64,000 nucleotides of DNA from Prosthecobacter sp. (GTDB lineage: Bacteria; Verrucomicrobiota; Verrucomicrobiia; Verrucomicrobiales; Verrucomicrobiaceae): positions 23,750 to 87,749 of the forward strand of contig NZ_JACSRD010000118.1 of assembly GCF_014879935.1 (NCBI RefSeq), written 5' to 3'. Positions 10,501 through 22,900 of the stretch are shown here, in pieces. The stretch's first letter is position 1; every line of letters begins with the position of its first letter. A program made the translations under genes and the position numbers. The notes under the pieces are model-generated. The model did no database searches and was not told the origin of the DNA. It saw nothing but the letters and a program-made list of their open reading frames with translations.

Positions 10501-10586
10501 GCGATGGGCCCTCGAAGTTCTTTTTGGAACACATTGCCCGCAACGAAACCAGCACAGCCGGCGTGGTGGAGCTGCGGGAGAAGTAG
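7539..10586 (+). CDS. Ser/Thr protein kinase - CHASE2 - adenylate/guanylate cyclase fusion
   Basis: The 1015-aa protein has a Hanks-type kinase (residues about 45-300) with glycine loop GRGGMGAVYRG, VAIKIL lysine, HRDIKPAN catalytic loop (D170) and DFG (D188). A basic linker, a membrane helix (about 364-384) and a CHASE2-type sensor (about 385-640) follow. Two or three further helices (about 650-725) lead to a class III nucleotide cyclase (about 760-945) with metal-binding Asp in FTDIENF and GDAIFAAWG, and the VNLASRIE motif. All catalytic residues I can identify are present. CHASE2 is normally periplasmic, so the kinase and the cyclase should both face the cytoplasm and respond to one external signal. 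Gene pairing with the secreted proteases is suggestive only. The start is the first ATG after the repeat region. Confidence 0.9.
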   Translation: MSTPKEDSFDETQAMNAFGVAMNADKPKQWQPPRPEELQEMLPGYRIEKLVGRGGMGAVYRGVQTTLDRKVAIKILPPGLGEHDPAFVERFLNEARLMAKLAHPNVVTIYDSGETKNGQLYYVMELMDGTDVARMISEQGRLSVEQARAICLRVCDALSAAHDLGIVHRDIKPANVLVSTKNVVKVGDFGLARLEDTHSGLTRTGFMVGTPDFLAPEAMTPGVEVDGRADLYAVGVMLYQMLTGAMPRGAFKPASTLVAGLDRHFDSVISRAMQTKPDDRYASAAQMRHDLEQLSVVLNFRETADTTMAVPVGKLTAENIAQRPVTKISTVSPKSGPQAAPAAKTAAKTKKKSKLSEAKIRWAVTLLAIVLCAAAGYVALRRVGQGVVTLSYDLPFLVHRPGGSGDVCMVYLDEKVGDTLDRKIQPALLDKLAAAGARAVVYDVIFESNSADPALDAAFAESMKKFRAGGGVVMLAAGREVTQQAGLAMERLIIPNDTLLDAADDFGLVALVHDDRFTVRELIAGTRDEASLTWKTAQKLGAPLDEAKRLDQRWINYTGPHDTIPSVSAKNVLEGVEAAFFRGKIVVIGGKPGIVSPKLGEDLFNTPFHRLDRRGNVPQMSGVEVQANMLVNLLRGNWLVRSSESNDVLLVLVVALVAGWAFSRLRPFTGFLLAFAGVVILSLAGVLAVHFANAWFPWSVAALVQLPVALVAGTGAHFYIERHFRLKLDAEQKRLREAFSKYLSPRMLERLMDEGYLLDPGGDKTMAAMMFTDIENFTDICQRVREPMHIVEHLNGYFQRTTDRVFYHDGGVIKFIGDAIFAAWGVPFDDEHAAVKSVRAAWELHENAGLKIGGEPLRTRVGLHYGEVVAGNIGSTKHIDYTLIGDAVNLASRIEGLNKALGTSILLSEAVQEHIAGEFCTRRVGQFKVKGRVDTTTVYELLGPASTTELPEWAICYENALSAFESGNRTRAKELFEQTNRLRLDAQGDGPSKFFLEHIARNETSTAGVVELREK

Positions 10587-10976
10587 GCGAAAGCGGAGAG
10601 CATGGAGTCGTCCTCGTCCTCCTACTCGAACTCGTCCTCGACAGGGCGTGTGGAGAGTGGTGCGGAGCTTCTGGGCAAAGGGAATAGGGCGAAGAGTCAG
10701 TGGTCAGAGGTCAGAAGTCAGAGGCAAGGAGAGGCGGTTTGCAATCTCCGTGGGCACTTGGAAAGCGCCCTTCCTTGGAGCGGCGGGCTGCTGGGCTGTT
10801 ACAAATCCTCCTGAGTAGGGTATCCGGGAGCATCCGTCCACTTATCGCGGACCATCCCCATGCCAATTTTCGCCTCAATTCTTAGCGTGACGCCCGGAAA
10901 GCCGGTCGTTATGATCCGGCCCAATTCCGGCGGGCGTGGCCCGGACGTGCGCTGGGTGGAACCTACTGATCGTACC
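10587..10976. other. Intergenic region with short GTCAG direct repeats
   Basis: This 390-base gap has no supported gene. It contains a run of near-identical GTCAGTG/GTCAGAG/GTCAGAA units around 10695-10725. The frame of the next gene stays open upstream to ATG 10860, but residues there show no signal peptide, so I place the start at 10977 and treat 10860-10976 as leader. Confidence 0.5.
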
Positions 10977-13900
10977 ATGAATGAGTCCCCGCCCACTTTG
11001 CCGGGCAGCCTTGACGCGGCTGCGCGGCTCCGAACACGCCCGGTTCAGACACTCCTGTTCGTCCTGATCCATGCTGTCACAAGCTGGATGCCCGCATTCA
11101 ATGCCAACGCGGCCCCCGGCGACCTGGATACCACCTTCGGCGGCGGCACCGGAAAGGTGACCACAAACTACGGCACCAACTCATGCAACTTCCATGATGT
11201 GGTGGTGCAGGCCGATGGCAAGATCGTCGCGACCGGCACTGTGAACGACAGCACGGACAGCATTGTGACAGCTCGTTATAATGCGAATGGCACTCTCGAT
11301 TCCACGTTCAGCGGCGATGGTCTGCAACAGACTGACATCGGCATCAGCCGAGACTCCGCTTATGCCATCGCCCTTCAGAGCGATGGTAAGATCGTGGTTG
11401 GCGGCTCATCGCGCAGCAGCACGAATGATAACTTCGCCCTGATCCGCTACAACACCAACGGCACGCTCGACACCACGTTCAACAGCACTGGGACAGTCAC
11501 CACCGACATGGGCACGAACAACGACTATGTCTGGTCCCTGGCTATCCAAAGCGATAGGAAGATTCTGGCGGCTGGGTACGCAGGCGGGAACTTGGCCTTG
11601 GCTCGCTACAACGAGAATGGAACGCTGGACACAGGATTCGGCAGCAGTGGCAAGATCACGACTGACTTGGGCAGCGGTGACCAGGCCTACGACATGATCA
11701 TCCAGGCTGATGGAAAGATCGTGGTGGCCGGGCAGTCGGACGTGAATGGCACCAACGACTTCGCGTTGGTCCGTTATCTGGCCGACGGAACACTGGACAC
11801 CGCTTTCAATGGCAACGGTATGGTGATCACGCCCATCGGAACGGGTAGCGACGAGGGACAGTCGGTTGCTCTCCAGAGCGACGGGAAGATCATCGTTGCG
11901 GGACGCACCTATGACGGGGCGAAGACCGACTTTGCTGTGGTGCGTTACAACGCCAATGGCACTCCTGACACCAGCTTTGGTGCCGCTGGAGTAGTGGTCA
12001 CTCCCCTGAGCAGTGACTGGGATGAAGCGCATGCCGTTCATATTCAGAGCGATGGGAAAATCATCGCATCCGGTTTCGCCACCATCGGGGGTGCCAAGGA
12101 GTTCGCGGTTGTCCGTTACAATACGAACGGCACCTTGGATGGCAGCTTCGGGACCGATGGAGTCAAAACGGCTTTGCTCGGGAGCAGTTCGGAGGCTTAC
12201 TGCGCCGCCCTCCAAAGCAACGGACGTATTGTCCTAGCAGGCCAGGCATGGGATGGCAGCAGGTATGATTTCGCCGTAGCCCGTTTCCTAGGTGATCCAT
12301 CGCCCGAAATAGCGTTGAGTGGCAACGGCACCCTCATCGCCGATGACGACGTGACGCCCTCAACCACCGATCACAGCGATTTCTCCTCGGCCACCATCCT
12401 AGGCGGCACGGCGGCGCGCACGTTCACGGTTCAGAACACTGGGGATGGTGACCTCACACTCAGCGCGGTGAGCGTGAATGGCGCGAACGCCGCCGATTTC
12501 ATCGTGACGCTACAGCCATCCGCAGTCGTCGCTCCCGGCGGCAGCACGACCTTTCAGGTCGTCTTTGATCCGGCTGCGCCGGGTGTGCGACAGGCGGTCT
12601 TGTCTTTTGTCACCAACGACGCGGACGAAGCGAGCTTCGACTTTGCCGTTCGAGGAGTGGGCACAGGACTTCCCGCGCCAGGGCAACTCGTCGTGCCCGG
12701 ACACCTTTCGACTGGATTGAAGGGCTGGTGGAGGCTGGATGAGACCACGGGCAGCAACCGTGCTGATTCCTCCGGCAACAACAACCACCTCACGCCTATC
12801 AACGGGCCCACGCGGAACACGGAGAACTACTGGAGTGCCACGGGGGGCTCGGCACAGTTATCGGAGCCGTCCGATCAAGAGCTGCAAATCAGCAACGCGA
12901 CCCAGACCGGACTCGGCTTCAGCGGGGCGAACACCCAGTTCACGCTGGCGGCTTGGGTGAAAGTGGCGTCGTTTGCCACAAGCTATCCCGCCGTCATCTT
13001 CAAGCAGGATGCCTCCGCCCATACCGGCTACGGCATGGCTTTGCTGAGCGGTGGCGGATTGCGCCTGAACATCAACGACAACACCTACTACGATGTGAGC
13101 AGTGATTGGGTGAAAACAGGCCGCTGGCAGCATGTGGCGATCAGTCTGGATACGGCGACAAATGAGGCCCGCTACTATGTAGATGGAAATCTCGTGGCGA
13201 GCAGGGCCGATGTGACCGCTGACCCTCTGCCATGCACAAAGCCCTTCCGCATCGGCGGGGAGGACAACACGGTGCATTACTTCAACGGCCAGATTCATGA
13301 CGCTGCGGTTTGGAGCCGGGTTTTGGCTCCGCAGGAGGTTAAATCCCTTGCCTCCGGCATCGATGTGAGCACCGCCTATCGACCGGGCAATGTCTCGGTG
13401 GCTCCGACGGCGTGGTGGAAGCTCAATGAACTGAGCAGCGGCACCGGGGCTGTGACGCGGGCGGACAGCGCAGCGGTCTCACACCCACTCACGGATAACA
13501 ATACGGTGGGCGCGGCGGGTGGATACTTGGATGGTTCTAGCGCCAGATTTGCCCGGTCCAGTGCAGAATACCTCACAGCCATTGATTCGGTGGATTGGAA
13601 TATCGGCAGCGGCAGTGGCTCCATATCCACCTGGGCGAGGTTTGACTCCATGACGCCCGGTGTGCATTACCCGCTGTTTTGCCACAACCAGGATGTGAAC
13701 AACTACATGGCCCTCTACTTGGTCTATCAAGGCGGACGGCACTGGCTGACCCTGACCGAAGGCATCTCCAATACGATCGTGATCGGCCTGCTCGCTGACT
13801 GGCAGCCGAAAGCCGGGCCTTGGTACCACATTGCATGGACCAAGTCAGGGAACGAACACCGCTTCTATGTCGATGGCGTGCAGGTCGGCGGGGCGCAAAA

Positions 13901-16900
13901 CAACAGCTCTCCCATGCACGACTACGCAGGTCCGGTGATGATTGGCAGGCTCTCCGATGGTTCAGAGTATCTGGATGGTCAGATGGCTGATTTGGCCTTC
14001 TGGAAAGGCTACGCGCTGTCGTCTGCCGAAATCAAAGCGCTCGCCGCCGCGTTGCCGGTGCAAAAGGCAGGCATCGTCTCCTACTGGCCGCTCGACGAGG
14101 CCAGCGGCACGCGGAGTGATGCGGTAGGCACGAATCATCTCGCTCCCATCAATAGCCCGGCCTCGGCGGCGGGTCTGGTGGGGACGGCGGCGGATTTTGA
14201 ATCGACCAGCTCCCAATACCTCAAAATCACCAGTGGTGCGCAAACCGGGCTGAATCCCACGAGTGCGCTTTCGGTCTTCGGCTGGGTGCGACCGGAGTCC
14301 GTCGGCAGCAGGCAGGTCATCGCCTCGCGCGGCTACGGGAATTCCGGCTTCGCGCTGTCTTATGGCTCCAGCGGGACATCCCAGTTTGATACCGGACCTG
14401 GAGGAGCTGCCTCAACCTCTACTGTCTCTATCGGAAACTGGTCGTTTCTGGGCGGTGTGTGGGATGGCGCACGGCAAGTCTATTTCAATGCCGCCCACGA
14501 AATCACCGACCCGTCCACCGGCCCCTCCACCACCACGCATGACTTCACTCTGGGGGCGAATGACCTGCCGGGGGAATTTACCGACGGCCTCGTGGACGAG
14601 GTCGTCGTCGCCCGCCGTTGGTTCCGTGATGAGGAGATCAAGGCGCTGTATCTGCGCGGCTTGGGTGGCATTCCTGCGATGTCTTTCCTCGCCGCCCAGG
14701 AGACGGGTGGGGTCACGATCACTGCCGATGGTGGTGGTAGCGTGGGGTTCACCTCGCAGGCGGTCGAAACCACCAGCGCTGCGAAGACGATCACAATCTG
14801 GAATACCAGCGATCAAACACTCACGAGCCTCGCGGTGGCGCTCACAGGTGCGGATGCGGCCAATTTTGTGCTGAACACGACGGGGACGGCCACCTCGCTG
14901 GCTGCGGGAGCGAGCACAACCTTCACTGTGGTCTTTGCTCCGCAGATCGGGGGTCCGTGTTCAGCGAATGTGCAGATCAGCAGCAGTGCCAGCGTGGCGG
15001 CGAATCCCTTCGATATCACTCTCAGCGGCACCGGCACGGCGGACGTGCCGGTGATCACGTCCTTGAGTTCCCACAACGCCAAACCGGGTGACAGCGTCAC
15101 GATCACCGGCAGCGGCTTCAGTGCGGTGTCTGGAAACAATGCGGTCTGGTTCGGCGCGGCCAAAGGCACCGTCATGGCGGCCTCGACCACGCAATTGACT
15201 GTCACCGTGCCGACGGGTGCCACGGCAGGGCTGGTGACGGTGAGCGTGCATGGCTACACGGCCTTCTCCAAGCGGGTTTTCACGCCTTCCTATACCGGAC
15301 CGGGCTTTTTGGTCGCGGGCATGGAGTTTTACGAGTCTGGCCGCGTCTCCACCGGCTCGGGACCGCTGGGGAATTTCATCGCTGACGTGGATCTGGACGG
15401 CAAACCGGACCTGCTGAGCGCGAACGGCACCGCGAACAGCCTCAGCGTCTTCCTCAACATGACTGCGGGCACGGGCACCGCGCCAGCCTTTGCGGCGAAG
15501 GTGGACTTTGCGGCGGCGGGAAACCCGGAGGGTGTCGTCGCCGTGGACATCACGGGCGACGGCAAGCCTGAGATGCTGGCTTCGGGCGAGCTTTCCGGCG
15601 AAGTGCATGTCCTCCGCAATGATTCGACCCCGGGCAGCATCTCCAGCGGGTCCTTCACCGCCCTTTCGCCTGCCACCGGAGGCACCTACCCGCAGCGGAC
15701 CATCTCCTGTGATCTGGATGGCGACGGACTGCCTGATCTCATCACTGCCATGGCCCAGGGATCATCCGTCGGCATTCACCGGCAGACAGCTCCCGGAGTG
15801 TTCGCGGCGCGGCAGTTGGTCTCGACGGATTCCTCGGACACGCGGCGCATCGTGGCGGCAGACTTCAATTCCGATGGAAAAACGGACCTCGCCGTCAGCC
15901 ACGCCTCCGGTGAGGTGGTGCTGCTACGCAATACGAGCACCGCTGGCGTCATCCTGTTCACCAAAGACCCGGCGCTGTCCGTTTCAGCCCCCTGTTTCTC
16001 ACTCGCAGCGGCGGATCTGGATGCCGACGGCCAGGACGACCTCATCGCCGGCATGTCCAACAGTTCCTTCGTCCGGGTCTGGCGGAATACGAGCGGTGGC
16101 ACCGCGCTGGCTTTTGGCACGCCGATCGACCTCGCCGTCGAGGGCGGTGTTTACAGTGTCGCCGTGGGTGACCTCAATGGGGATGGAAAGGTGGACATCG
16201 CCGCCGCGCACGGTTCCTCCGCAGGCAAAGTATCGCTCCTACCTAACACACACGTCAGTGGTGCGCTCTCCAGCGGCTCCTTTGGCACGCGCACGTTTCT
16301 GAATACCGGCGGCACGCCGCAGCATGTCTCCATCGGTGATCTGAATGGCGACCTGCTGCCAGAAATCGTGGTGACGATGGGCGGCACGAGCGAGCTTGCC
16401 GTGTGGCGCAGTGGTTACGTCCCATCCCCCACCGTGACGGCGATCAGTTCGTCGAGCGCCAGGCCCGGTCAAAGCATCACCATCACCGGCACGAACTTCA
16501 GCACCACACCGGCGAACAACATCGTGTGGTTCGGCAGCGTGCGCGGCGTCGTCACTGCGGCGACAGGCACGCAGCTCACCGTCACGGTGCCAGTGGGAGC
16601 ACAGCATGCGCCAGTGACGGTGAGTGCCTTTGGCCTGGCCGGCAGTTCACGCTCGTTTTTTACGCCTGGCTACCAAGGGGCTGCGGCATTCAGCGGCAGT
16701 GACTTTTCAGCGGCCACCACGCTGAGTGCGGGCTACATGGCACGTGTCACAGCCGGGGACTTCGACGGGGATGGCGCTATCGACCTCGTGACAGGTAACT
16801 CGACCGACGGCACCATCACGCTGTTTCGAAATCAGCTCACTCCAGGCTCGCTGGGGGCGACGGACGCGTTTCCCACGAGCCTCTTTGCCCCCTCGACGAC

Positions 16901-19900
16901 GAGCGGTGCGACGATCTCCTCTGGCGGCACTGCCTACGAGGTCAAACTGGCAGATATGGACGTGGACGGACGCCTCGACTTGATCGCGCCGCTTACGGGC
17001 ACGGATGCCGTGCGTGTATGGCGAAAATCGGCATCAGGGGGCAGCTACGCCTTCGACAGCGGGGTGAATTTCCCCACAGCAGCCTCTCCTCAATCTTGCG
17101 CGGTGGCTGATATCGACGGCGACGGCCAGCCGGATATCATCACCGGACATAGCGGCTCTCAAATCGCGGTGCTGCGTAATACCAGCACGTCCGGCGTGGT
17201 CAATTCGTCGTCCTTTGCGGCAGCAGTCACCTTTGCCACGGACGGTACGGCGGAGATCGTGGCTGTTGGCGATCTCGACGGTGACGGGAAGCCTGAAATC
17301 ATCGCCGCCACGCCCTCGGGCAAGGTCTGTATCTTTCGCAATCAGAGCACGGTGGGCGTGATCGACAGCTCCAGCTTTGCCAGCCGCATCGACATCAGCA
17401 CCGGGGAGACGATGCGTGGAGTCCGGCTGGGCGATCTCGATGGCGACGGCGATCTCGATCTCATCACGCTCGACTACTACAACAACGACGGCAACGAGAT
17501 CCCTGTGCTACGCAACAAGCACACGGGAGGCGTGCTTTCCGCCACCTCCTTTGACCGTGCAGACGACCTCATCGGCAACGGCTCCGACCGCAGTCACCTC
17601 GATCTGGCAGACATGGACGGAGACGGCAAGCTGGATGTCGCTGGAGTCACCGGCCTCGGTGATGGCGTGGTGTGGAGGAACCTCAGCCCTGTCGCGGGGC
17701 CGCAAAGCATCTCCTTTGACTCGCGTCTGGCTGTGACCATGGGCATTCAGGCCAATGGCGGCGTTTGCGCTGACTTTGATGGCGACGGCAGGCCAGACAT
17801 CGCCGGCGTGCGCGACAACGCAGGCCAGCTCACCCTCGTGCGCAACATCCACGCCTTCGGCACGCCGCAGATCGCCGTGGAGCAGCCGGTGAGCACAGTG
17901 CTGACGGATGGCGTGAGCAGTTTGAGCCTCGGAAACGTGAATGTCGGCCAAACCTCCGCCGCGATGACGGTGACGATCCGCAACACCGGCAGCGCCGATC
18001 TCGAAAACCTCGCCCTGAGCCTCTCCGGTGCGCAGATGGCCGAATTCAGCCTCGGAACGCTCCCAGTGACGGTCTTGGCACCCGGAGCTAGCACGACCTT
18101 CACCGTCACGTTTTCACCCACCAGCCTCGGCACACGCAGCGCCGCCCTGCAAATCGCCAGCAACGTCAGCGGAGCCACAAATCCCTTCGACATCACCCTC
18201 ACCGGCAGCGGCATCAACGGCACGCTCACGACGAATTTCACCTCCGGCAGCACCACCGGCCTCACCACGAACGGGTTCACCGCCACCGGCAGCATGGCGA
18301 ACCTCTTGCTGGGTTACGCACCTGTGCCTTTTTCCCTGCTCACCGTGGTAAACAACACCAGTGCGAATCCCATCAGCGGCACCTTCACGAATCTTGCGCA
18401 GGGACAGAGCGTAACGCTGGTTTACAACACGATAAGCTACGACTTCTTCGCCGACTACTTCGGTGGCACGGGCAATGACCTCGTGCTGGTGCTGAAGGGG
18501 CCGGGCGTGCTGGATTATGCGTTTGGCGGCACGGGGAAGGTGGTGACGCCTGTAGGGAATGGTAATGAGCAGGTGAATGATGTCGCGGTGCAGCCCGACG
18601 GGAAGATTGTGGCAGTGGGTAGTTCTTACAATGGCAGCAGCGATGACTTCGCCGTGGTGCGTTACAACGCCGACGGAACGCTGGACTCCGGGTTTGGCTC
18701 TGGAGGGAAGGTGACCACGTCCATCGGTAATCAGAACGACCAAGCCTACGGAGTGGCGATTCAACCAGATGGAAAAATCGTCGTCGCGGGGCTTTCCACC
18801 AATGATGGAGTTCAGCATATCGCCGTGGTTCGTTACACTTCATCTGGAGTACCGGACAATGCCTTTAGCAGCGATGGCAAAGTGGTCACGCCCGTGGGCA
18901 CGGCCTCCGAAGGCCGAGATATCGTGCTGCGTGCAGATGGGAAAATTTTCGTGGGGGGAGACTACTGGAACGGAACCGACACGGATTTCATGGTGGTGGC
19001 TTACAACGAGGACGGAAGCATTTTCACCGACTACGGAGGAGGTGGCGGAGGAGCTGGAATCATTACGATTGCCAACCCGGGCAGGCATGATGAGGCGACA
19101 TGCATGGCGCTCATGCCAGATGGTCGTATTGTTATCGGCGGCTACTACCAGTCTGGCACAGACCGCGTGCTCACGGTGTTCAGATTAGCCCCACATGCAG
19201 CACCTGATTCGTCTTTTGGATCGAACGGCTGGGTCACCACACAAATCGCAGCGTCCGATTTCGGGCGTGCGGTCGCTGTCCAGCCAGACGGCAAGATTCT
19301 GCTGGCGGGTCATGCTCCCGGTGCGGGCGGCCATGATGCGCTCGTTTTGCGCTACAACTGGAATGGCGTGCTCGACAGCACGTTTGATGGCGACGGCATC
19401 GCCAGTCTGTCCTTCGGATCTTTTGGTGACTATGCGCTGGGCTTGGCGCTTCAGTGGGATGGAAAGATCCTGGTTTCCGGCTATACGGAAGACGGTGTGG
19501 GAGAAAACGCCTTTCTCGCACGCCTGAACCCCAGCGGCAGCCTTGACACGTCGTTTCATGGAGACGGGAAAGTGACCATGGCCATAGCAGGTGTTCAGTA
19601 TCAACACGCGAAGGCCATGAGCCTTCAACCCGACGGACGGATTGTGCTGGCGGGGTTTGCAGCGAGTGGCGGCAACAACGACTTCGCGCTTTCCCGCTAT
19701 CTGGTCGAAACCACCCTGCCTGCGAATTTTTCCAGTTCTAACACAAGGCCGCTGAACACCAGACTGGTTTCTGGCAGCGGCTTGACCCTGAATCCTTCGC
19801 TGAGCTTCGCCCCGGCACCAGGAACGGAGCTGTGGCTGGTCAACAACGCCGGTCCGCACGTCATCCAGGCTCCGTTCACCAACATCGCTCAAGGTGCCGT

Positions 19901-22900
19901 GGTGCCTCTCGTGTTCAACAATGTCACCTACAGCTTCACTGCCAACTATTCGGGTGGAAATGGGAACGATTTGACGCTGTTGCTGGCCGGCCCTGGGGGG
20001 GCAGATCCGACATTCAATGGTAGTGGACGACATATAGCCGAGCATGCCGGACAACTGGATTTTGCATATGACATCGCCATGCAATCGGATGGCAAGGTGC
20101 TGACTGCCGGACGTGTCTGGAATGGCGGCTTCAATTTCACGTTCACCGTTGCCCGCCACAACACCGACGGCAGCCTGGACTCGAGTTTCGGCGGGGGGAC
20201 CATCGGTTTTGGCGGCAGTCAGGCATTTGCTGTCATCCAACAACCAGACGGCAAGATATTGGCAGGCGGTAACGGCAATTGGGACTTTAAGCTCGTGAGA
20301 TGCCTGCCGAATGGCGCCCTGGACAACAGTTTTGGCTCCGGTGGAACGGTTTTCACTGACTTTGGTGGAACAGAGGACTGCCTTGTCCTGGCAGTTCAGA
20401 AAGATGGGAAAATCCTGGCGGCTGGCATCACCAATGTAAGCGGGGGCACGCAACTTGCATTGGCCCGACATTTCGCCAATGGCGAGCTAGAGGCCGCCTT
20501 CGGCACTAATGGTCGCGTGTTGACCTCCTTGCCCGGTGATTATGGCGCTCCCACGGGCATTGTCATCCAGGAGGACGGCAAGATCGTTTTGTCAGCGATA
20601 ACCGGCGGTGCGAGCAACGCACTCTACAGATACAATCCCGATGGCACGCTGGACTCATCCTTCGGAACGGCTGGCCGCCTTGATATTGTATTAGGCCAGG
20701 CCTACTCGGGCGGCCCTGACGTGTGCCTCCAGCACGATGGAAAGTTGGTCGTCGCGGGTGCGATTGGCATGGATTTCGGCGTGGCGCGCTACCATGCTAA
20801 TGGAACACTAGACACTTCCTTTGGAATAGGCGGCACCACGGTTGTGTCGTTCACCGCCGGGCGCGATTTTGCCGTTGCGGTGCAACTCCAGGCTGATGGC
20901 AAGATTGTCGCTGCCGGGAGGGTCGAGACCGGGGTCGAGGGCGAGCTGGACTACGGAGTCGTGCGCCTCCTTGCGAATGGGGCGCTGGACACCAGCTTCC
21001 ATGGTGACGGTAAAGCCACCATACGCGTTGGCGAAGTGTTGGGCTATTGCGCTGGCATGACCTTGAGTCCTGCGGGGAAAATTGTCCTGGCTGGATACTC
21101 CTACGAGGGAGCCGGCTATGAGTCCGCCCAGGTGGCCAGGCTGGCGACTGACTCCGCCGTGGAGGTTGCTTTTTCTGCAGCCTCGGACGTGCCATTGCGT
21201 TTCAACGGTCTCGACGGCAGCAACCGCACGCTCAGCATCAATTTGAACTACCCGCCGACCGCCGGAACACGACTGAAGGTGTTCGACAACACCGGATTGC
21301 AGCCCGTATTGGCTCCGTTCGCGAATCTGGCGCAGGGGCAGATGGTGACGCTGAACCACAGCAGCGTGAACTACGATTTTGTGGTGAACTACTTCGGCGG
21401 AGATGGCAATGACCTGACGCTGGAGTGGGCGAATACGAAGCTGGCGGCGTTTGGCAGCAACCTGAATGGGCAGCTCGGCATCACGGGCACAGCCACACAG
21501 GCAAATGTGCCGACGCAGGTGGTGGCGACGGCTCCGATCTACCAGAAGACGATCCTTTCGATGAGCGCGGGCGAGGCACATTCGCTGGCGGTTTGCAGTG
21601 ATGGCACGGTGGCGGCCTGGGGAAGCAATGCGAACGGCCAGCTCGGCAACGGCACGACGACGAGTGCCACGACGCCGGTGGCAGTGACGATGAGTGGTGT
21701 TCTGAGCGGCAAAAAGGTGGTCGCCGTGGCGGCAGGTGGGCAGCACAGCCTGGCGCTGTGCAGTGATGGCACGCTGGCGGCGTGGGGAGATGGGAGTTTC
21801 GGCCAGATCGGTGATGGCGGTGTCTTGGACCGCACTGCGCCCGTGCTGGTGAGCACGGCGGGCGCACTCAGCGGGAAGCGTGTGATCGCGATCAGCGCGG
21901 GGGCGAATCACAGCGCGGCGCTTTGCAGCGATGGTACCGTGGTGTGCTGGGGTGGGAACACGAACGGCGAGCTGGGCGATGGCAGCAACACGCAACGCAA
22001 CGTTCCGGTGGCGGTCTCGGTGCCGTTGCCGAATGGAGTGCTGCTGGGGCGCACGGCGGTGGAGGTGGCCTGTGGTCAAAATCACACGCTGGCGCTGCTG
22101 GCGGATGGCGCGGTGGCGGCGTGGGGGCTGAATGCGAGTGGTCAGCTCGGCAATGGCAGCACCGCAGCGAGCAATATGCCGGTGTTGGTGAGCACGGGCG
22201 GTATTTTGAATGGCAAACGCGTGGTGGAGATCGAAGCCGGGGGCAGTTCGAGCCTAGCCCGGAGTTCGGATGGAGTTTTGGCGGCGTGGGGCATGAATGA
22301 CAGCGGACAGCTCGGCGTGAACAGCGCGACGACGAGCTTCACGACGCCTCAACTTGTGCTCATGAGCGGTGTTTTGAGCGGAAAGACGGTCACACGGCTG
22401 TTTGCGGGCGAAAAGCATGCTGGAGCCGTTTGCAGCGATGGTACACTGGCGACTTGGGGCGAGGGCACAGGCGGCGAATTGGGCGACAATGCCGTTCTGG
22501 ACAGTTTGCAGCCCGTTTTGGCCAACACGTCGATTTTGGGAGGAACAGATGTTTTTGTCGAAATGAGCTCAGGAGCGTTCGCAGGCCATTCTCTGGCCCT
22601 GATCGGCTCCATGACGAACGAGCCGCTGGTCCAAGTGGAGTCGCCAGCCACCACGCTGCTGAGTGACAGCACGAGCAATCAAATCGTCTTTGGCACGACA
22701 TTGCCCGGCACGGTGAAGACGCGAGTGGTGACGATTCGTAACACCGGCACGCAGACCTTGTCGGGCGTCGGCGTCACCATCACGGGCAGCGGAGCAAATC
22801 CGTCGAACTTCGCGATCAGCACGCCGCCGGCGGCAACGCTGGCACCTGGGGATGCGACGAGCTTCACACTGACCTTCGCGCCAAGCACCATCGGCTCGAA

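Noticed and set aside
10860..10976. Upstream ATG for the 5.5-kDa-residue mosaic gene
   Set aside because: The added 39 residues lack signal-peptide character and would precede the proper hydrophobic export segment.
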